DNA of 16,390 nt, from contig WLNV01000014.1 in the NCBI GenBank assembly GCA_009699615.1, positions 1-16,390 of the forward strand, given 5' to 3'. Origin of the DNA: Actinomycetota bacterium (GTDB taxonomy: Bacteria; Actinomycetota; Thermoleophilia; Solirubrobacterales; Solirubrobacteraceae). Made by a program: the position numbers and the translations under genes. The notes below the pieces were generated by a model. The model was not told the DNA's origin. It was given only the letters and a program-made list of their open reading frames with translations, and searched no databases. Below are positions 7,010-13,362 of this stretch, piece by piece. Every line of letters begins with the position of its first letter. The stretch's first letter is position 1.

Positions 7010-7818
7010 GGGTCGACCGTGACCTTCTCTTCGCGCAGCTCTTCAGGCGGCTTGGCCTTGATCCAAGGTGGCGCCGTTGTTCCGAGCTTGGCGACGAGGT
7101 AGAGATGGAAGCCCATCAGCGCAGCAATTGCGCCCGGGACCATCAACATGTGGATCGCGTAGAAGCGCGAGAGCGTCGTGGCTCCGAAGTAGGGGCCGGC
7201 GCGGAGGAACTCGGAGAGGTAGGGACCGACCAGCGGGCCGGTGCCGTTGATGTTGACGCCAACGATCGTTGCCCAGTAGGAGCGCTGATCAAACGGCAGC
7301 AAGTATCCGCTGAAGGACATCGTCATCGTCATCACCAGCAGCGCCACGCCGATCACCCAGTTCAGCTCGCGCGGATACTTGTAAGCACCAAAGAAGAACG
7401 TGCGTCCCATGTGCAGGAAGATGAGAATCACCATGACCGACGATCCCCAGCGGTGCATGCCGTGGACAAATTCACCAAGGAAGACGTCGTTGTTGATGTA
7501 CTGGATCGACTCGTAGGCGCGCGTCGCCGAGGGGTCGTAGTACATCGCGAGGAAGACGCCCGTGACAGCCTGCGAGAGGAAGGCGAACATCGTTGCCGAG
7601 CCGAGGGTGTAGAACCAGTTGGTCCCCTTCGGAACCTTGCGGAACATCGCCCAGCGCAGACCGCCTGAGAGCGAGGTGCGCTCGTCGATCCAATCGACCG
7701 CCGTGACGCCGGCCTCGCCCGCGTGGCCCATCACTCCGGAAGGACCGTACTTCTTGCCTGGCCGCTTAGGCGACGACAGCGGGTTGCTTGGCGTTGCCGG
7801 CAGCTTGATCTTGGCCAT
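7006..7818 (-). CDS. qcrB: menaquinol:cytochrome c reductase cytochrome b subunit (b6 type)
   Basis: A 270-residue four-helix cytochrome b6-type subunit. Its b-heme ligands fit His122/His136 (GMHRWGSS and FLHMGR, 14 apart) and His223/His238 (FYAIHMLM and MGFHLYLV, 15 apart, the b6-type spacing). GAYKYPRELNW and GYLLPFDQ are close to Bacillus QcrB. About 40 residues precede the usual N-terminal VDWIDER, so there is an extension rich in Pro/Lys/Gly. The cysteine that links heme c_n/c_i in cytochrome b6 and in Bacillus QcrB (FYC/VYC) is Thr71 here (NWFYTLGS), and the protein has no cysteine at all. The gene follows qcrA by 3 nt and overlaps qcrC by 4 nt. Confidence 0.95.
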   Translation of the reverse strand: MAKIKLPATPSNPLSSPKRPGKKYGPSGVMGHAGEAGVTAVDWIDERTSLSGGLRWAMFRKVPKGTNWFYTLGSATMFAFLSQAVTGVFLAMYYDPSATRAYESIQYINNDVFLGEFVHGMHRWGSSVMVILIFLHMGRTFFFGAYKYPRELNWVIGVALLVMTMTMSFSGYLLPFDQRSYWATIVGVNINGTGPLVGPYLSEFLRAGPYFGATTLSRFYAIHMLMVPGAIAALMGFHLYLVAKLGTTAPPWIKAKPPEELREEKVTVDP

Positions 7819-7821
7819 CGC

Positions 7822-8493
7822 TTAGGTACCTGGAATCTTGCGCATCGATGGTCGCGACGGGTAGAGGTACTGGCCGACACCGTCGAGCGGCTCGCCCGGG
7901 TCACGAGGCGAGAAGCGACGCAACTCGCTGTTGACCGAGAAGCGCGGGCCAACCAGCACCGAGCCCTTCTCAAGCCGCGTGTAGAAGCGGTCGAGCGGCC
8001 GGACCGGAGGACCGCCGGTGACCTTGCCGACGATGTCGTAGACGCCACCATGGCAAGGGCAGATGAAACGCTGTGCGGCGGCCGTGAAACGTACGGGGCA
8101 ACCAAGGTGCATACAGAGCGTTGAGATCGCGATGTAGTCGTTGTATTCGTCGCGCGGCTCGGTATCCAGCTGCGGGTTGTACTTGCGGATGTAGACGGTC
8201 GACTTGCCGGCGTCGCCGATCCCCTCCACCAGCGTGATCGTGCGCGGGACGTAGCTCTCGTCATTGAACTCGTCGACCTTGCCGACGGGCTGCCAAGGCT
8301 GGTATTGCTTCTCAAAGATCGGACCCATCGCGAAACCGAGCGCTGGCAGCACGAACGCTGCGGCAGCAACACCGCCTGCTGCCTGGCCAGCAACCACCAT
8401 CGCGCGACGGCGCGTGACCGTCTCCCCCTCGAATGCTCCGGGGGTCTTGCGATCTACGGTGTATTTGCTCTTGGGTTCTTTTCGATCTGCCAT
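7822..8493 (-). CDS. qcrA: menaquinol:cytochrome c reductase Rieske iron-sulfur subunit
   Basis: A 223-residue Rieske protein passing electrons from menaquinol at the outer membrane face to cytochrome c. Box 1 CMHLGC (Cys127, His129, Cys132) and box 2 CPCHGG (Cys145, Cys147, His148) give the 2Fe-2S ligands and the disulfide-pair pattern Cys132/Cys147. The N-terminus has a twin-arginine type signal anchor, TRRRAM (27-32), followed by a hydrophobic stretch (about 33-58). A C-terminal extension of about 35 residues follows the Rieske fold. It heads the qcrABC order seen in Bacillus. Ninety bases separate it from the upstream gene, enough for an internal promoter, though none is convincing. Confidence 0.95.
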   Translation of the reverse strand: MADRKEPKSKYTVDRKTPGAFEGETVTRRRAMVVAGQAAGGVAAAAFVLPALGFAMGPIFEKQYQPWQPVGKVDEFNDESYVPRTITLVEGIGDAGKSTVYIRKYNPQLDTEPRDEYNDYIAISTLCMHLGCPVRFTAAAQRFICPCHGGVYDIVGKVTGGPPVRPLDRFYTRLEKGSVLVGPRFSVNSELRRFSPRDPGEPLDGVGQYLYPSRPSMRKIPGT

Positions 8494-8583
8494 GGTTTTC
8501 GTGCGCTGCGCTCAGTCAGCCGACGGGGCTGAACATTACCGACGATCAATAGTACGACGACGGCCGCCTGAAAGCCGCCCCGG

Positions 8584-9147
8584 TCAGCTCGTTTGCGCGG
8601 CAGCGCCTCGAAGCGCCCGCGCCGCGTCGGTGAGCGCCGCAGACGCCGCGTCCGGATCGGCCGCAACGGCTGCCTTTGCCTCTTCGCCGGCTGGGGATCC
8701 TCCCCACCCGATCGCGCTCGCAGCATGCTCCCACGCAGCGGCGGCGAGCGCATCATCGTCAAGCGCGCGAGCCTGGGAACAGATACCGATCACGTCAGCG
8801 AGTTCGCCCACCGAATCGAGATCGCCGAGCGCAGCCAGCTGCGCCAGCCCCAGCGCATAAAGGCGATCGCCGGCGAGGATGTTGAGGTCAGCGTCACCGG
8901 CGTTGAGGATTCGCGAGCTGCCGCCGTGGAGCAAGAAACCTTCGTAGACCGCTTCGACGACCGCGGCTATCTGCTGCTCACGGCCACTCGAGCACGGGCC
9001 AGCTGCCGCCAGCGCACCGAGCTGCGGGTCGCTGTCGCCAAGCTGGCCGCGATCCTCCCCAAGCAAAGCCTCGGCAAGTAGTCCGCCGTCGCTGCTGAGC
9101 TGAGCGCTGACGGCAGCGAGCGCGGACAGCGTCTGCTCGCTGCTCAC
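8584..9147 (-). CDS. helical protein of unknown function between hemL and qcrA; polyprenyl-synthase-like segment
   Basis: A 187-residue Ala/Leu-rich, probably soluble and all-helical protein. It starts with GTG at 9147, supported by GGAG 5 nt upstream and by a GTGA overlap with the hemL stop. No family was recognised with confidence. Residues about 91-119 (LAGDRLYALGLAQLAALGD followed by LDSVGELADV) resemble the helix after the first Asp motif of polyprenyl diphosphate synthases; the synthase in this same window has ATGDLLFARAFA and SVELLSD in the same order. The DDxxD motifs and GGKxxRP are missing, so a catalytic prenyltransferase is unlikely. A non-catalytic partner of the synthase or an unrelated assembly factor are both possible. 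Confidence 0.75.
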   Translation of the reverse strand: MSSEQTLSALAAVSAQLSSDGGLLAEALLGEDRGQLGDSDPQLGALAAAGPCSSGREQQIAAVVEAVYEGFLLHGGSSRILNAGDADLNILAGDRLYALGLAQLAALGDLDSVGELADVIGICSQARALDDDALAAAAWEHAASAIGWGGSPAGEEAKAAVAADPDAASAALTDAARALRGAAAQTS

Positions 9148-10433
9148 GCAATCTCCGCGAATGCTGCCGTGGCGACCTCAATTGTCTGCGCGATCTGCTC
9201 GGGGGTATGAGCGAGCGAGGGGAACCAAGTTTCAAACTGGGACGGCGGCGGATAGACGCCGCGCGCCAGCAACGCGCGGCACCAGCTGCCGTAGAGCTCA
9301 AGGTCGCAGCGCTGCGCCGAGGCGTAGTCAACGACCGGGTGTTCGCTGAAGAAGACCGTGCAGAGACCGGTGGTGTGGGCGACGTAGACAGGTACTCCCG
9401 ACTCTCTGGCAGCGTCACGCAGACCCGAGGCCAGCGCTTCGGTAGTCGATTGAAGACGCAGGTAGGCGGCGTCATCGAGCCGACGAAGCGTGGCCAGGCC
9501 AGCCGCAACCGCGAGAGGATTGCCGCTCAGCGTGCCAGCCTGATAGACGTCGCCAGCCGGCGCGATCAACTCCATCAGCTTGCGCGAGCCGCCGTACGCA
9601 GCCGCAGGCAGCCCGCCTCCGAAGATCTTTCCAAGCACAGTCAGATCGGGATTCACTCCTGTCAACTCCTGAGCACCTCCGGAAGCCACGCGGAAGCCGC
9701 TGATCACTTCGTCAAAGACGAGCAGCGCACCGGTTGCCGTTGCTCGTTCACGCAGCAGCTCAAGGAACCCGTCGGCCGGCGGGACGAGTCCCATGTTCGC
9801 GGGGTACGGCTCGGCAAGGATTGCGGCAAACTCGTGCTCTTCGGTCGCAGCAATCAGCGCCTCCGGATCATTCCAAGGCACGATCACGGTTGCTGCCGTA
9901 GCCGCGCTCGGTACACCGGGGCTGCTTGGGATCGCTCCTGTCGCAAGGCCGCTGCCGGCTTCGGCCAAGAGCCCGTCGAGGTGACCGTGGTAGGCACCGG
10001 CAAACTTCAGAAGTTTCTCGCGGCCCGTCGCGGCGCGCGCCAAACGGATCGCGCTCATCGCCGCTTCAGTCCCGGAGCTGGTCATCCGCAGCATCTCAAT
10101 GCTGCCGACCCGGTGCGAGACCAGCTCGGCTATTTCAACCTCGCCCGCGGTCGGCGCGCCAAAGGTTGTCCCGTCGGCTGCTGCCGCCGTGATCGCCGCG
10201 ATCACTTCAGGATCTGCGTGGCCGAGGATCAGCGGCCCCCAAGAGCAGACGTAATCGATGTAGGTGTTGCCGTCAACGTCGGTCAGTTCGGCTCCCGACC
10301 CGCGCTCGATGAAGAGCGGGTCGCGGCCGATCGAGCGCATCGCCCGCACGGGAGAGTTGACGCCGCCCGGCAGGTACTGCACCGCCCGCGCATAAAGCTC
10401 AGCGGAGCGCGTGTCGCGCAGCGAGACGCTCAC
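9144..10433 (-). CDS. hemL: glutamate-1-semialdehyde 2,1-aminomutase
   Basis: HemL converts glutamate-1-semialdehyde to 5-aminolevulinate in the C5 heme pathway, using PLP. The 429-residue length is standard. The family hallmarks are PGGVNSPVRA (22-31), SSGTEAAMSAIRLARA (119-134), the PLP contact DEVISGFRV (241-249) and the catalytic Lys269 in LGKIFGGGLPAAAYGG. The usual TLSGNPLA is also present. The start is GTG at 10433, sharing its first base with the TAG of the upstream gene (TAGTG), so translation is probably coupled. Its neighbours are the fused AhbAB-like gene and hemB. Confidence 0.96.
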   Translation of the reverse strand: MSVSLRDTRSAELYARAVQYLPGGVNSPVRAMRSIGRDPLFIERGSGAELTDVDGNTYIDYVCSWGPLILGHADPEVIAAITAAAADGTTFGAPTAGEVEIAELVSHRVGSIEMLRMTSSGTEAAMSAIRLARAATGREKLLKFAGAYHGHLDGLLAEAGSGLATGAIPSSPGVPSAATAATVIVPWNDPEALIAATEEHEFAAILAEPYPANMGLVPPADGFLELLRERATATGALLVFDEVISGFRVASGGAQELTGVNPDLTVLGKIFGGGLPAAAYGGSRKLMELIAPAGDVYQAGTLSGNPLAVAAGLATLRRLDDAAYLRLQSTTEALASGLRDAARESGVPVYVAHTTGLCTVFFSEHPVVDYASAQRCDLELYGSWCRALLARGVYPPPSQFETWFPSLAHTPEQIAQTIEVATAAFAEIA

Positions 10434-11521
10434 TAGGCGCCGCCGTACTCCCGCTCCCAGTTGCGGAAATCGTCGGTGAAGTAGAGCAGCCGAATCTTCT
10501 TGAACTCGGTGCTCGAGTAGAGCGTCGCGCGATCTTCAATCGGGAACTCATCGGCGATCGCATCAAGGATCGCGTCGCACTCTTCCTTTGAACGACCGTG
10601 CGCCATCGTGAAGATCTGGTAGGGCCAATCGGCGTACGTTGGCCGCTCGTAGCAGTGCGAGATGCCGCGGTAGGCAGCCATCTGCGGGCCGATTTCGGCG
10701 ATCTTGTCGGCCGGGACTTGCCAGACGCCCATCCCGTTTGCTGAGAAGCCGGCGCGGCGGTGGTAGAGAATTCCTGCGACGCGGCGCAGCAGGCCGCGCT
10801 GCTTCATCGCTTCCAAGTGCGCGAGTAGTTCGTCAACACTGATCCCGAGCTCTTCGGCCGCTCCAACCCACGGCTCGCTGACGACCGGCAGATTGCCCTG
10901 GGTGGCACGAATCACGGCGCGGTCGAAGTCGTCGTAATCCTGCGCCTGGAGATCAACCGGCTCCTCGACGACGCCGCGCTTGGAGAGCGTGTCGGTATCG
11001 CCGCTCATCTCGAGGTCCATCCGAATCTTGAACAGCTTCAGGGTCGGCAGCTGGCGGATTGACTCAGCGCCGGTCAGCTCCTGCAGCACGTCGAGAGTGC
11101 CCTGCAGTCCGAGCTTCGAATCCTGCTCGACTGCCAGCGTGAACCACATGTTGAAGTCATGGTTGCGCAGATAGTTGTGAGAAACGCCGGGGTGTGAGTT
11201 GACGATCTTGGCGGCGCGCCAAGGGTGTTCGGGATCGACCTTGGCCGCGACGAGCATCGATCCGTAGCCGAGCGCGCGAGTGTCATAGATCGGCGTGACC
11301 TGACGGATGATGCGGTCCTTCAGCAGTCGCTCGATGCTTGCCAAGACCTCGTCTTCGCTGATCCCTGCCTCCAGCGCGACGGCCTCGTATGGGCGCGCGG
11401 CGATCGGAAACGAGCCCTGCATCAGGTCAAGCAGCTTGCGATCGAGGTCGCTCAGCTTTACCGCAGCACCATCCTTGCGGCTGCGAATCTTGGGTGTCGC
11501 TGCTACGTCTTTTGAAGCCAT
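10433..11521 (-). CDS. ahbAB: fused AhbA-AhbB-like siroheme decarboxylase / Lrp-AsnC-like protein
   Basis: A 362-residue protein made of two homologous halves, about 22-170 and 195-352. Each has an AsnC/Lrp-like winged helix (LDRKLLDLM and FDRAVIRAT) followed by a ferredoxin-like domain. The first half has GVSHNYLRNHDFNMWFTL, as in AhbA/NirD-type proteins, and the second has SHCYERPTYADWPYQIFTM, as in AhbB/NirL-type proteins. Ahb proteins decarboxylate siroheme to 12,18-didecarboxysiroheme in the siroheme-dependent heme route; the related Nir proteins act in heme d1 synthesis. The hemB/hemL context supports a heme role. It could instead be a regulator. AAGGA lies 9 nt before the ATG; the gene overlaps hemB by 19 nt. 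Confidence 0.85.
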   Translation of the reverse strand: MASKDVAATPKIRSRKDGAAVKLSDLDRKLLDLMQGSFPIAARPYEAVALEAGISEDEVLASIERLLKDRIIRQVTPIYDTRALGYGSMLVAAKVDPEHPWRAAKIVNSHPGVSHNYLRNHDFNMWFTLAVEQDSKLGLQGTLDVLQELTGAESIRQLPTLKLFKIRMDLEMSGDTDTLSKRGVVEEPVDLQAQDYDDFDRAVIRATQGNLPVVSEPWVGAAEELGISVDELLAHLEAMKQRGLLRRVAGILYHRRAGFSANGMGVWQVPADKIAEIGPQMAAYRGISHCYERPTYADWPYQIFTMAHGRSKEECDAILDAIADEFPIEDRATLYSSTEFKKIRLLYFTDDFRNWEREYGGA

Positions 11522-12483
11522 CGGGCTGCATCCTTAGCGTGGTAGGTAATGACGAAATCCGCTCCGGCGCGGCGGATCGAAGTTAGAAGCTCGAGCACAG
11601 CGGTCTGTTCATCGAGCGCGCCAACTGCGGCTGCCGCTTTCACCATCGCATACTCGCCACTTACGTTGTACGCAGCAACGGGCGCGCCAGTTTGATCGGC
11701 AACGCGCCGAATCACATCGAGGTAAGGAATCGCTGGCTTAACCATCAGCGCGTCGGCGCCCTCGTCAAGATCAAGCTGAGCCTCGCGGACTGCCTCGCGC
11801 AGATTGGCAGGATCCATCTGATACCCGCGGCGGTCACCGAAGGCCGGGGCGCCGTCTGCCGCCTCGCGGAATGGCCCATAGAAGGCGGAGGCGAACTTGG
11901 CGCTGTAGGCAAGGATCGCGACCTCCTCGTAGCCTGCCTCATCGAGCGCGGCGCGGATGAAACCGACGCGACCATCCATCATGTCGCTCGGGGCGATTAC
12001 GTCGGCGCCAGCGGCCGCTTGGCTGACGGCAGTGCGAGCCAGCAGCTCGAGCGCAGCGTCGTTGTCGACCTCGCGTGAATTATTCAGCGGCCCACAATGA
12101 CCGTGGTCGGTGTACTCGCAGAGGCAGCAGTCGGCAATCAGGACAAGGTCTGGATGGGCAGCCTTGATCGCGCTGATCGCCTGCTGCACACCGCCTTCGG
12201 GGTCCCAGGCGCCAGATCCGTCGGCATCCTTCTGCTCAGGAATGCCGAAGAAGAGCATCGCCGGAATCCCGAGCGCCAGACACTCGGCGGCCTCGGAGAG
12301 CGCGCCGCTGACCGGTTGGCGGCTGACGCCGGGCATCGAATCGATAGCGACCGGCGCTTCGAGCGCCGCTTCGACGAAGATTGGCAGCACCAGATCGCCA
12401 GCATCCAGGCGCGTCTCGCGCACCAGCTCGCGCAGCGCCGGGGTTCGGCGCAGGCGCCGCATTCGGGTCAGCGGAAAGGCCAT
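11503..12483 (-). CDS. hemB: delta-aminolevulinic acid dehydratase (porphobilinogen synthase)
   Basis: HemB condenses two 5-aminolevulinate molecules to porphobilinogen. With ATG at 12483 the protein has 326 residues, a normal length; an upstream GTG would add ten unconserved residues, and another Met seven residues later is also possible. ADCCLCEYTDHGHCG holds the zinc-type cysteines Cys120, Cys122 and Cys130. Active-site lysines fit Lys196 (YSAKFAS) and Lys249 (MVKPA). SDMMDGRV and YNVSGEYAM are further family blocks. It is the first gene of the minus-strand heme-respiration block and is divergent from the ymdB-like gene across 63 bp. Confidence 0.95.
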   Translation of the reverse strand: MAFPLTRMRRLRRTPALRELVRETRLDAGDLVLPIFVEAALEAPVAIDSMPGVSRQPVSGALSEAAECLALGIPAMLFFGIPEQKDADGSGAWDPEGGVQQAISAIKAAHPDLVLIADCCLCEYTDHGHCGPLNNSREVDNDAALELLARTAVSQAAAGADVIAPSDMMDGRVGFIRAALDEAGYEEVAILAYSAKFASAFYGPFREAADGAPAFGDRRGYQMDPANLREAVREAQLDLDEGADALMVKPAIPYLDVIRRVADQTGAPVAAYNVSGEYAMVKAAAAVGALDEQTAVLELLTSIRRAGADFVITYHAKDAARWLQKT

Positions 12484-12491
12484 CGCTGCCA

Positions 12492-12497
12492 ATGGTA
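12492..12497 (-). promoter_or_regulatory. candidate -10 element for the hemB operon
   Basis: TACCAT on the minus strand fits TAnnnT and ends 8 nt before the hemB ATG, so transcription would start one or two bases ahead of the start codon. No -35 box is recognisable and there is no Shine-Dalgarno sequence before this ATG. The element is weakly supported on its own; it parallels the arrangement ahead of tatA. Confidence 0.25.
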
Positions 12498-12546
12498 GGG
12501 ACGGCGCTCTCACCGGGCGCGAGCGAAGCTGCGAAAGTCTGGCCTG

Positions 12547-13362
12547 ATGGCTTCAGATCAAGCAACAATCTGCTTCGTTGGCGACCTTGTCGGCAGCTGC
12601 GGGCGCCGCACGCTTCTGGCACTGCTGCCATCGATCCGTGAGCGCTACGAGCCAACGTTCGTCGTCGTCAATGGCGAGAACGTGGCAGGCGGACTCGGAA
12701 TTACGCCAAAGATTGCCGACGAACTCTTTGAAGCCGGCGTCGACGTGATCACGCTCGGCAATCACTCCTATCGCCGCTCCGAGATTCTTCCCTACCTCGA
12801 TCAGAACGAGGCGATCCTGCGCCCGGCCAACTACCTGCGCTCACAGCCCGGCCACGGTCACTGCATCGTCGAGAAGGAGGGCGTCAAGCTCGGCGTCGTC
12901 AACCTCTCCGGCAACCTCTTCCTCGATCCCGCCCACCCCGCCTTCCAATCGGCCGACAGCACCGTTGAAGAGTTGGTTAAGGCTGGAGCCGACCAGATCC
13001 TTGTCGACATGCATGCTGAAGCAACAAGCGAGAAGGTCGCGCTTGGCTGGCATCTCGACGGGCAGGTCAGCGCCGTCGTCGGAACGCACACGCATGTTCC
13101 GACAGCCGACGCGCGCGTTCTGCCAGGCGGTACGGCGTACATCACAGATGTCGGGATGACCGGCGCCCGCGGCGGCGTCATCGGCGTCAAACGCGAGCTG
13201 GCGGTTGGTTCGCTGGTCTCGGGAATGCGCGTCCAGTTTGAGCCGTCGGAGGATGACCCGTGGCTGAACGCAGTGATTATCCGCTGCCAGGGCCCGCGGC
13301 GGGCGGAGTCGATCGAGCAACTCCTACTGGCCGCTCCGGCCAGCCCTCGCGCAGCCCAGTAA
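12547..13362 (+). CDS. ymdB: YmdB-family metallophosphoesterase (2',3'-cyclic nucleotide phosphodiesterase type)
   Basis: A 271-residue calcineurin-like phosphoesterase of the TIGR00282/YmdB type, about the normal family length. The di-metal site is complete: Asp13 (FVGDLVG), Glu44 and Asn45 (NGENVAGG), Asn72 and His73 (LGNHSYRR), His156 (DMHAEAT), and His181 and His183 (GTHTHVP), plus TDVGMTG near 200. The Bacillus relative hydrolyses 2',3'- and 3',5'-cyclic nucleotides and affects biofilm and sporulation; that physiological role is not shown here. It is one of two plus-strand genes in the window. Its last 86 bp overlap the 3' end of the glycosyltransferase gene on the opposite strand. Confidence 0.93.
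   Translation: MASDQATICFVGDLVGSCGRRTLLALLPSIRERYEPTFVVVNGENVAGGLGITPKIADELFEAGVDVITLGNHSYRRSEILPYLDQNEAILRPANYLRSQPGHGHCIVEKEGVKLGVVNLSGNLFLDPAHPAFQSADSTVEELVKAGADQILVDMHAEATSEKVALGWHLDGQVSAVVGTHTHVPTADARVLPGGTAYITDVGMTGARGGVIGVKRELAVGSLVSGMRVQFEPSEDDPWLNAVIIRCQGPRRAESIEQLLLAAPASPRAAQ

Noticed and set aside
8494..8583. Possible qcrA promoter with TACTAT at 8549-8554 (minus strand)
   Set aside because: No matching -35 box at any reasonable spacing; the 90-bp gap may hold a promoter but the sequence does not support a specific call.
9207..10436. Long plus-strand open frame (409 codons) opposite hemL
   Set aside because: It is the antisense shadow of hemL, which has full catalytic motifs; the plus-strand product is Arg-rich with no domain pattern.
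12484..12513. Upstream GTG start for hemB at 12513
   Set aside because: It adds ten residues without family similarity and has no ribosome-binding site; the ATG at 12483 gives a normal-length protein.
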